Below are positions 1 through 11,100 of a DNA stretch of 64,000 nt, in pieces. The notes beneath the pieces were generated by a model. That model was given only the letters and a program-made list of their open reading frames with translations, had not been told where the DNA came from and searched no databases. Location: the NCBI GenBank assembly GCA_025642075.2, contig JAODUO010001192.1:1-64000 (forward strand), in the 5' to 3' direction. Position numbers and translations under genes: made by a program. Position 1 is the stretch's first letter; every line of letters starts with the position of its first letter. The DNA comes from Ridgeia piscesae. Lineage: Eukaryota; Annelida; Polychaeta; Sabellida; Siboglinidae.

Positions 1-1296
1 TATGTTTACTTAAATTTAATATGTAAAATATATACAAACTTAGATTGACTTTATCACACTGATTTGGAGATGTACTAAGTATGCCTAAAAGATGACCACG
101 ATTTTCTTGTAACATAATGGGAACTGACTAAAGATTGCTATGCCTTCATACCATTGAACCTGGATCGGGTTTACGAAAAAAAACAAGAAATAATATGTGT
201 TTTATAATCATACACTCTTTCAAATAAAGATCCCAGTTTATAATTAACTAAAGATTAATGTAATACAAAAAAGTCAATAGGAGATGCACAGGAATTGTTT
301 ATATGTGAATGTTATGTGATATTTACATAAATATATGAAAACGGGGAAAAACAACCGGTTTAATTGATACGAAACCCACAATTTAAATGTATGGAAAGTG
401 TATGTTGATCTAGCAATGCTAGTGAACATAGCACTGTTTTGCTCGTAAAAGATACAACACTTTTCTAATGTTATGTGTTTGGAATGATAGCATTAACATA
501 ATGAAATTTCAAATTAAAAAATATAACATAATTCAATAAAACTGAGCATGAGTTGGGGTTATTTAGCACCACGGAGTGGGTGGGACGGGGCCGGGAGGAC
601 CCATTCAATTCTACACAACTCACAACAAAATTGTCCAGCCCTGAATTACACTGACTAAGCCACTATTAAGTGAACATGGTGTTTTAATTTGGCCCACCTC
701 TTAGTATAAATATTTGTAATTAGTACAGAAGTAAACACCAACACTGCCATGGAAGTCCCTTTCCGTCCGTAAACTTTCCGATTAGATGACAGCCAGTGAG
801 TCAGTCAGTTTTCAAAACATAAACTGTGCATGCATAACATCGTAACAAATGCCATTTTATAAAGTAAAACTGTCAATACCGGAATTGACGTTTTTTTAAA
901 ACACGCATCGCTAAACAGCCTACTTGTTGGTTGTAAAAAAGCAGAAATACCACTTTTTTTTTAAAATTTAAGATTTCTCACCCAAAAAAACCAAATACAC
1001 AATAAGTCTCGTCGAATCACGGGCAACTTTTCGCGCGGTTTAAATTTCTTTAAGGGCGCAAGATAACTTTAAATTTAAAAGGGGACATCACCAAATTTGT
1101 CGTTCTCACCAAAACATTTAGTTAAGAGTGTAACAATACATAAAAATTGCCCAAAGAAAATTTCGAAACTATCAATAAACTGTTATGCCGTTTTAACACA
1201 CCTAAACAAACCCGCTAACTACATTAATAACAAGAAGACGTACAAATCTCATAAAAACGCATGTAAAAAAGTGTCCCAAATGCGAATGTTATCTCC
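1..1296. other. AT-rich upstream stretch, no gene recognised
   Basis: AT-rich sequence with homopolymer runs and no reading frame with recognisable protein similarity. It may be distal 5' flank of MRPL50 or intergenic sequence. I see no repeat family shared with the rest of the window here. Confidence 0.5.
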
Positions 1297-1301
1297 ATGT
1301 G

Positions 1302-1369
<68 letters not shown>

Positions 1370-1430
1370 CGTGTGCGTGCGTGCCTGCGTGTGCGTGCGT
1401 GCGTGCGTGCGTTCGTTCGTTCGTGTGTGA
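1297..1430. repeat. (GT)n microsatellite grading into GTGC/GTTC
   Basis: About 70 bp of GT dinucleotides passes into GTGC and then GTTC tetramers. The reading frames across it (CVCV and HTHT peptides) are simple-repeat artefacts. Confidence 0.95.
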
Positions 1431-1436
1431 TTTTAG

Positions 1437-1592
1437 AGATATACATAATATAATTATATATAATTATATATTATTTATAAACAATACATAATACATAATT
1501 ATATGTATATATTATATAATTATATATATATATATTATATATATATCGTGTTTGTGCGTGCGTGCGTGCGTGCATGTGTGTATGAGTATATG
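1437..1592. repeat. AT-rich palindromic tract followed by (GTGC)n
   Basis: Alternating TA-rich sequence with several ATTATATAAT-type self-complementary blocks, then about 30 bp of GTGC repeats at 1553-1580. Confidence 0.8.
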
Positions 1593-1917
1593 TAGTGTTC
1601 CTCTGGGTAAAATGATGGGTGAGATGGTAAAATGTCCTGAGCGCTAGCACGACACTATGTGGATCCTTCAAAATAGTGCATTCTGAAGCGTGTTTTAACA
1701 TATTCCCTGGGATATAGAGAGGAAACAAATGCATAACTACAAGGTAGCAGCAAGCAAACATGTCTATAGCAAGAAATAGCTACAAATAAGGTGGCAATTT
1801 TAGCATATTTTGAGCGAGGTGGCTTAGAAAAACACCGAGGTGGCGCACCTTGCTCATCATGTAGCAGAGGAAACACTGATATGTGTGTTTATGTGTGTAC
1901 AATTTACTGTACATATA

Positions 1918-1960
1918 TACACACACGCCCGCGCCCGCGCCCGCCCGCGCCCGCGCGCGC

Positions 1961-1993
<33 letters not shown>

Positions 1994-2006
1994 CACACAC
2001 ACACAT
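1918..2006. repeat. GC/CA alternating purine-pyrimidine tract
   Basis: CGCCCG repeats pass into a pure GC run, then GCAC, then CA dinucleotides. Long alternating purine-pyrimidine runs of this kind favour left-handed Z-DNA. It ends about 300 bp upstream of the MRPL50 start codon. Confidence 0.9.
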
Positions 2007-2303
2007 TCATTATTCACACAGTCTGAAAACACTAGCGCTTTAAGCATAGCGACAGGAAATGGGAGGCAATTTGTGCCCCCAGTAAAACACCAGGAAGCAA
2101 ATTGTTGGGTGTCGTGGAAATTAAATTTTCCAATAGCAGCAACCCTTCCCCATCTTCCGATGTCTGTAATGAGAGACAGCATTTTGGGGTGACTTTCCGA
2201 AAGCACCACCTCTCATTGCGCCCTTAGATGGTGGCGCCACATCACGGTGACTAATTTAAATGAATATCGTCTATGAGTGAACCTAGCGACAAAAAGCTAA
2301 AAT
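2007..2303 (+). promoter_or_regulatory. Proximal upstream region of MRPL50
   Basis: Sequence between the Z-DNA-prone tract and the ATG. It is more balanced in composition than its surroundings and includes a block reading CCCTTAGATGGTGGCGCC at about 2221-2238, loosely like a CTCF core. No TATA box is obvious. Calling this the promoter is inferred from position only. Confidence 0.4.
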
Positions 2304-2363
2304 ATGGCTGCCTGTTGTCGAGGTCACGTTGTGGGACTTTTCAAATGCCACCCGCAGACGAGG
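2304..2363 (+). CDS. MRPL50: MRPL50 exon 1
   Basis: Encodes residues 1-20 (MAACCRGHVVGLFK...), rich in Cys, Arg, His and Lys without acidic residues, like a mitochondrial presequence. The donor is AGG|GTATGT, phase 0. Confidence 0.8.
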
Positions 2364-5022
2364 GTATGTGGAAAGTGTAGCATTCTACGTAGTCAGCATC
2401 TATTGCTGTATTTTGTTTGCAACACAAATTTGTTAAAATAAAGAGTAAACGACCTGCGATAGGTGCAAATCATGTTTATCTACTATATTATCGCCCAACT
2501 GCTTGCGCTCTTCGACGTTTGTGATTTGTCTTGACTCTCTTGTGTCAAGGGTTGACACATGACAGTATATTTATATTTTACTTTTAGTAGTTTACCAGTT
2601 AGCTAACATAAGTTAATAAATGTTAGCGACTGGATATCCTAGCAATTTACCGAATTAGATCAGCCAATATTAATCGAAATATTACTCCACACTATTAAGC
2701 CCCTGGCTTTAAAGCTGCTCCCTCCACTCATTCGCGTAAAAATCGTTTGCTCCTAGTGATTTTTAGTAATTTCACAAACAGCGGAGGTATCACATACTCC
2801 CTAATGATTGCTTAGTTGGTTTATGCATACATGTTACTTCTTTTTTCTGAAATTAATAAAATAAATAAGAACTATTTCGATTTTCGTTTCGAATGAATCC
2901 GTTCGAAACTCTGTACGAAACGTAACTATGGAAATGGAGATTTGAGCGGAATACGCTTTAGTCTTCTCGCGAACGAGACTTGGGGCGAGGTTGACCTTCA
3001 TCCTGTCGAGTTGTTTACGTTCCGGAACAGCGGTTTAGGTACAAACATGATTTTTATATGCCATCAACACGGCCAAATTAAGCAGACAAAGACACAGCAT
3101 TGACGCATGAATGGGAAAGAATATGGAACCAAGCAGTGAATAGCATGACTTCTGAACAGTGACAGTCACAGTGCCCTGGCTTACTGCAAGCTACGGACAC
3201 CGTGCCCGTGGGCAGGCAAACTGTCACTGACTACACAGTCAACATGCAGCGATTCGCACAGATGTTCTTCCAGATAGGTTAGTAATTACGAATTGCTCAG
3301 CTATAATCACGTATATATATATATATATATATATATTTAGGCGTATGAGTATACGTCATTGAGATTCCTGTTGTTTTTATTAAATTTATGTTATTGTTTA
3401 CCTTCAACCTACGACAAAATACCAAGTCCAAGGTATGGCTATGCTACGAGTAAGATTACGCCAGGCATAGACTATGGCCTATACTTAGATAACTACGACA
3501 CGTCAGTGATTGATTATAATACTGTAACTATGTAATGTTTATGTCACATATGGTATGTAGCAGGTTTATAATATAAATGCATTATACGTGATCCATAACA
3601 GTTGCACTTAGGCCTTCGTTATACTTATTCATAATGACAATATTATAATATTATAGTTATAATAATAATTTAATATATTAAGCAATGATGATAATGTGAT
3701 CGTTCATAACATTGCAATTTTTTCAAGTACATTAAAATTAAAATGTGTCACATTTTCAGAACTTGAGGTATCATCACTATGGTGATGATACCTCAAGTTC
3801 TGAAAATGTGACACATGCGGAAAAGCTGATCAACTCAGGTAAATGAGTGTTGTAATATACATTAATTTATAAAAAATTATACAGATGTATGTCATTTGTG
3901 AATCCAAGTGGCCTGGGGCCCTGTGGATGTGCCTCCCACATTGTAGGACTTTGGTATGCCTGCAAACTTTTTATAATAGGTCAATGCTAATGTGCTTCTA
4001 TATTGTTTGAAATATGACCCAGTTTAAGTGATAATAATAAGTTGTGGCATTTTCCGATATCACCACTCCAGATGAGACAGTGGAAGCTGAAGCTATGCGG
4101 TATCAATAATAATGTAGACTACACAATTTGGTTCAAAGGCCAGTAGAGGTTTTTGTGCCCTCAAGACGATTTCTGAATCTGACCCTCTATGTGATATTTT
4201 TATTTGTCTGTATTAATGGGTGGGTGTACTTGTTAAATTGTATATAAGTAAAGACATCATAAAGTAAACACTTTTTACCAAAACTATTTCATGAAATTGA
4301 CTCAAAATAATGGCAAGCACAATATAAGTATAACTACAGGTACAATCCTGCACTTGATATAATGTATTTATTTCATCAGATAACAAGCAAAGCAGCATTA
4401 AAAAAATTGAAAACGTGTTAGGTATATGTAATAAAGAGTTACTTTTATAAATATTCATATCAGCATCCAGCTGAGATGGAGTAATCGTACTCGTGTACTC
4501 ATACTCGAATACGAGTACTTTTTGAGTACTGTACTCGAGTACGAAGCAAAGTAATCGTCCTCGAGTAGATTGCCAAAGTAATTGTACTCACGATTACTTC
4601 TCACGATTATATTTTTTCATATGAACTTTGCAAGCAAATATATTAGACAGATAAAAATGGCAATATTAGAAGTAATCTAATAAATGTAATAATAATCGAG
4701 GTATTCAAAATATTCAGTCAGATTTCTCTAATTAATACCTTCTCTTCCCAGAGAAGCCACATCACATACAAGTTAAATTGTAACAGTCCCTGGGAAGCAC
4801 TGCAGGGGAAGAGGAGATAAGCATCCCCTAACATCTTGCTTTGTAATTTTAGAAGCCAGGCCACAGCCCCACTTGCCTTGTTTGCTCTGTCAGTATGGTG
4901 TGAATGACTGGTTATATTTCCAACATCCAGAAGCCTGACTGGGTCTGGGCGGTTAGCTGCTAAATCCCTGTCTATTATGTTCAATTAAGTGCAAACTGTA
5001 AACCTGTCTAAATCCACCGACC

Positions 5023-5121
<99 letters not shown>

Positions 5122-8100
5122 CGGGCGGTTAGCTGCTAAATCCCTATCTATTATGTTCAATTAAGTGCAAACTGTAAACCTGTCTAAATCCACAACTATT
5201 GTGGGTTGTCCCATCCAGACATAGGGTCAAATACTTTGAAATGTATTTAAATACAAATATTCTTGAGGGATTAAAATACAATTATAAAAACTTTTTAAAT
5301 ATAAATGTATTTAAATATGAATACATTGAAAAGGGTTTCAAATACTTTTTTTACTTTTCATTTTGTATTACTATGTAGGTAAAAGAAAAGCAACACATAT
5401 ATTGAGACATCTAGTTTATAGGCATAATTAGTGTTTTGCTCATATAATGACATACAGACCAGTGATAGGGAGTATTGTTATGGCTAACTGCTTCACAATG
5501 ACAACTGACTGAAAGAGGTAAAGGCCAAAATATAGTGTTTGTATGTTAAGCCAGGAGGTCCATAATAAAATGCCTATGTTGCCCTCAGAAGAGACACTGC
5601 TAATCATTGCTAGGATGTTGTGAGGAAGGCTCAATTTCAAAGTGAGCCAGGAAATCAGAATAGCCTGATGCCAGATTGCAGCCTGACTAAAGAACAAAAG
5701 GGGATATTGACCTATGGTCACTGTTAGGTGCTAATCCATCCTCTGGTTCTGAGCAAACAAAAGTTGTGGTCACTGCAGGGCCAGGGGAAACCTGTTGTTA
5801 AGTGTCTTCATCAGTAATTAGCACTGTTGGGTGAAGTTGCAGTGCATTAAAGGGACCGTTTGGCAGGCATTACATGTGACAGTGAAAAGAAATGTTGATA
5901 CTGACAATGTATTTGAAAAAAATATTTGAAAAAGTCAAATACTTTAGGAAAGTATTTAAATACAAATACTTTTAATTCTTAAACATCAAATACAAATACT
6001 TAAAAAGTATTTAAATACTTTCAAATACAAATGTATTTGACCCTCATCTGATATACTACATATTTGAATTGGATGCTCTTGAATATGCACCCCTGGTTTT
6101 GAAGAGTTGTTATTGTAATGTATTTTATCATGTGTATTTGAAATTCTTAAATGCCTCCTATTTGTGTTTGATTCAGAAACCATAAATAAAATTATTAATC
6201 CAGCATTAAATGATTCATCAAATACCTGAGAAAGTCGTCTAATTATTAATAATAATAGCACCTGGATAGTGGATAGTAATTAGTTAGAACATTAGTGACA
6301 CAACAACAGAACAAGAATGACACCTAGGAATTCCATGAAAGTTTATGTTAGAAACGGGATATTCATTAAAGTAATCATGAAAGTAATCATGATTACATTC
6401 TAATGTAATCATACTTGAGTACATTGTAAAGTAATCGTACTCATACTCGAGTACATTGTAAAGTAATCGCACTCGTACTCGAGTACATTTGTTGTCTGAG
6501 TACTCGTACTCGTAATCATCATACTCATGCATGTTCAAAGTAATCGTACTCGTACTCGAGTACATTTGTATTGTACTCACTCCATCTCTGGCATCAGCAC
6601 ATGGTATATCAAATACTAATTAAGGTAGTTCAAAAACATGAATCCCATTCATTAGGCTTTCAAATTATGCCTTTCACAGAGAATACATTAGCTTTAGCAA
6701 ACGTGCTTAGTGATACATGTCATACATGTCATGGGAAAATTGTTCAATATTATGAAAGAATTGTCGTACTAAAACATATTTCTGGAAATATACTTTTGCA
6801 AAGAGTTCACCCATAACACACACACACAATTGTTACAGAAACATGTTGTAAATAGATATCATATACATACTATGTACATATAATAACATTATGTACAGCA
6901 CTTTGACCATGTTGGATATTGTGCTTTAGAAATAATAAATTACATAAAGTAACTAGATTATGCTTTATTATTAAAAAATCAGTAGATATAATTTTTTTAT
7001 TTAATGCTATGTATCTTTACACCTAAAAAGTAACTAAACTAGTCAGTGTCCTTGTCATGTGGCTGAGAGTTACATGTGCAATTGCGATATGTTTACTCAA
7101 TTCTATGAAGAGTACTGGCTAGAGATAGTGGTGAATACGTTTCTTTTGTACAATTAGTATTTTCACATATTAATTTCAGTGTGGCGGAATGTTTCCCACA
7201 TTAGTAGAAATGTTCAATATAACAGGTCTGAGTAATGTATATATATAACATTATATTACCATGGTATTGACTTTGGCTAGTGTGTCGTCACATATAAAAT
7301 ATCATACATGTCAGAGCCATGTTAATTGTCACTGTTTCTTGTATGGGCAGATGCGGATGTACAGTAAAATGCCAGGAAGCTGGTATGCAGTATCTTCAAA
7401 GAGAGTGAACTCACACAATGTCACCGATATCCAAGCTGATGTAGTTCACTAAAGAATGTCGAACCTGTCTAACAGTGTCGAGAGAGGTTGACCAAAGGCT
7501 TATGCCATGTTTGATAGACCATGGCATCCACCGTTCCATCACCAACTGCAAAGGTCAGGTTTCACCATATTCGCATGTCAAGCACTCTGCATTCTGCATT
7601 GGTCTCTAGTCAGTTAGGGTATCTGACCGGCATGGAAGCCAGTGTACACACCACCAGTACTGTGGAGTCTGTCATGATGCAACACACAGTACAACTCGGA
7701 TCACTTCACTTGGTTGACATTCAAATACTTGACATTTAATATGCAGCATATTGCATGGCTCATTGTTGTATAATCTTGTCCACAAATACAACTGTTCTGT
7801 ATAGCATATTAACTTGTTGAACTAGTGGTAGTAAGCATTGTTCAGTTTCTTGTTGACCTGTAGAGAAAAGCACATGTATTCAATTTCAGTAAACAAAATG
7901 CATCATGGTAGTGGAGGTGGGAGTAAATAATGATGCCATGTAATAACTATTACATGGTGTACACATATTCATTTTTGACATTTATCTCAAACATGAATAT
8001 GTGAGGTTGTTTGGTCAAAGCAAATGTTGGAAATGACAAAATAAGGTTATTGTGATGCCAACAGCATATTCCCTCAGAAAATATTCAAGCATTCATAATA

Positions 8101-11100
8101 TCTATGTCTACATTCAACACTGAATTATTGATTTTTTTAGTCATCGTATTTCCCCTGGTATATGATGAGTGAGGTGGAACACCTCAGTGTTTTAATAGTT
8201 TATCATCTTTGTAGGTATGCTAAACATGTTTACCACTTATGCTTCTTTGTTTAACTTTTACCTCTCTGTTTCCACAGAATGAATTAAAGCATCCTTCAGA
8301 TGCATATTTTGAAGGTAATTTTAAAATTGATCTCTACATGCTTCATGCCTCTTGGCTCATGAGTGCATGTCATTAATCTCATGATAACTAGGTGTCTGCT
8401 CATATTATCCCAAAATAACAAAAATCAGGCATTCAGTTTCATGAAAGCATTCCAGAATGGCATCATGATGAAAACAATGTGTATTTAAATAGACATATTA
8501 AACTATTTTTTATAATTTCGTTGTTGATTGTTGAAATGTTTAAATTACCTGGATTGATCAGATATGAGACTCCAACAGACTACGTATCCTCCCGGCATTT
8601 GCCATACCCATGTGACTGCCTTAATCTTAGCCCCCTCCTCTGCCTTGTCTCACTTTTGCATTGTAGTGTGGCCTGTACAATATTATAATTCGAATATATG
8701 ATGCATTCATATAATGCTGCGATGAAAATGTTGATAAATATTTGAAAACAGCTGGCACGTGTGAGTTGAAAGGTACCAGGTACATAGACTACAGCCAGGC
8801 ATCATTGACTACAATGGAAACAAGTGCAATAATGTTATATGTAATACTTGCATGATATAATAATGTACACCTATTGTATTAACATTTTTATCAATCATCA
8901 TTGTCATAAAAATCTAAATTATTTTGCATAAATGTAATGGAAATAACAACATTCAGTAATAGTACTGAAATGTAAGTCACAAAACACTGTTTTAATAATT
9001 GTGAGATTAATGTAATTCTCCGTTTGACGTTCTGTTAACGAGATAACGGATGCCTCCCCTAAAAATACTTCTTGCCCGACCAACTACCAGTCCCCCATAT
9101 CAATTTTATTTATCATTTCCTCCTTCCCATCATCTATTCTCTGTGGATATGTACATTCGCAATTACTAAGTTTATTAACAAGATCCTGCGTAATCAAATA
9201 CAATAACGATACATGTCAACACAGATTGTGTCTGGCTGAGTGATGCGAGGCGATATTGGCGACTGTAACTCAAAATGGCTTGCCTTGTAAGCGACACTGA
9301 TAATCTTACAAGTTAGAGAATCGAGTAGACGTAGACGTTCACAAGAGTGGATTAGCACCCGACTACTCGCTCTTGTTGCTAACTTTTTTTTTTCTCTTAA
9401 TGTGTACCTCCATTGAAGAATCACTTTGCCTTTGATCTTAGTCATGACGCGCAAAAGCACGTGCGATTTTGTATTGTGCCGCAGTAGGTAGGTCGATCTA
9501 GCATAAAGCACGTGACCCAAAAGCAAAGGACGTCGGCGGCTGCTGATTGTTTCGCCGTTATACCGATTGTAACGGCGATTCTTTTTTGACGATAAAAAAA
9601 TGACAAGTACGCATTAAAAAAATTAACTGACTGCATTTTTGTTAAACTATTAACACATTACACATCTGGTCATAAAAGAACCGGTTTGGCGATTAGCAAA
9701 CGAGTGGAGGGAGCAGCTTTAAGGTATTATATATTTACAAGTTTTACAATACTTGTGGTAATACAGTACACATGACTTGGTTCTGTTAAAGTTACAAAGT
9801 TCACTCTTACACCTAGGCTGTATACAATAATTCCTGCATCTCACTCACTGGAAGTGGAATGTCACAAAGTAAATTAAAATTGTTATGACGTTTACTTTTA
9901 GACATACACTAGGGGTCTAGGATGGTTCATCAAGTTAAAATATAAACAGAGTTTGTTCTTGCAAGCTTGATACAAATCGTAGAAAACCTGTTGTGACACT
10001 TTAACATATTGGTATTGAAAAAAATCTCTTGTATCTAACACTAGGGCCCACTGGTGACAAGGACTGCGTTTTGGTGGTCAAAGAAAAAGGACGAGCTTGA
10101 TGCAGCAGAGGTGGCAGCACTGGCAGAGAATGCCCCGCAAGAGGTCGAGGAAACACCAACGAGAAAATACAAGCAAGGAAACGATGGCTATCTCACAAAA
10201 GCAACACTCAACGAACTAGCTGCTAAGACGTAAGGAATACATTTGTGCACAATTGTGAAGTGGTAAAGTCTGCCCAAGTCCTATGACATACCTCAGATAT
10301 GTAGCTGAATTAGTAAATTGATTGATACATAAAAAAATTAGAGCAACTTTGATGTACACAATTTATTTAAACCAGGGCTTTATGTAGGACCAACTTATTG
10401 CCAGTCACACATTTTTGGTGGACACATGAATGTAAATTGTTAAGCCATTTTACAAACTTTAAAATGTGTCTGATGACCTTAAATGGACTACAAACACACA
10501 TGTGACACCATTTACACTCACTTCTAATGCATAACTGACAATATATATGTGTTTGGAAGACTTGTTTTGCTCCTTCATTTTTTACCCATCCACCCATATT
10601 TCTACATGTCCACAACAGTGTTTACCTGTCCAAATGACAGGTGGACGGGTCTCTGCATAAAGATTTAAACACTTGAGGGAGGATGAAAAAACTATGTTTT
10701 TTTGTCTGATGCTTACTTTCTAGCTTGGCTTTTTATGCATTTTTTGTCGTTCTTCCTCAAAATTGTTTCTGATATGATATTTGTAATAGTTTTATAGTTA
10801 TACTATAGTGTTATCCATAATTTTGTATGCATCGCAAAACAAAGCTTGTACTACTACTACACTGTTCTCGTTAAAAGCTGCTTCAGTTGATTCTCGCTTG
10901 CTGCAGACTTCTGACAACGAAGAAGGGGTACGACCCCCCAGCCAACGTGGCCGACAGGGTGAGGCAGATCACAGAGAACACCTGCAGTGTCCAGGGAGAC
11001 TGGCAGGACGTGTCACTCGAGGACCGCAGACTCAAGTTTAAGGTCAGTTGTTCACACAGAATACTTGCCAATGATATTACTGTTTTTTAATCGGTTTACT

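Larger units (their letters stand above)
4467..6592. mobile_element. hAT-like non-autonomous element with TACTCG subterminal repeats
   Basis: Left end CCAGCTGAGATGGAG; the right end, read inverted, is GCCAGAGATGGAG. Both ends continue into many copies of TACTCG/GAGTAC (4485-4610 and 6400-6575). The flanks are ATCAGCAT at 4459-4466 and ATCAGCAC at 6593-6600, an 8-bp duplication with one mismatch. CAG ends plus an 8-bp duplication are hAT features. No transposase frame is present. The interior carries another inverted-end unit and a microsatellite. Confidence 0.6.
2713..9718. mobile_element. 7.0 kb segment with inverted ends flanked by TTAA
   Basis: The left end reads AGCTGCTCCCTCCACTC (2713-2729) and the right end is its inverse (9702-9718). 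Similarity continues another 6 bp inward with two mismatches. Both ends abut TTAA (2709-2712 and 9719-9722), which could be a target duplication of the piggyBac type, although the terminal bases are not typical of piggyBac. No transposase was recognised inside. It could be a decayed or non-autonomous element, or two inverted copies of a small MITE. Confidence 0.5.
2364..10044 (+). other. MRPL50 intron 1 (7.7 kb)
   Basis: Donor GTATGT at 2364, acceptor CACTAG ending at 10044. Only about 350 bp at each side lies outside the inverted-end segment 2713-9718. It contains the palindrome at 3743-3816, a TA microsatellite, nested hAT-like elements, a GACA microsatellite and unassigned AT-rich sequence (6600-9000). 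Confidence 0.8.
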
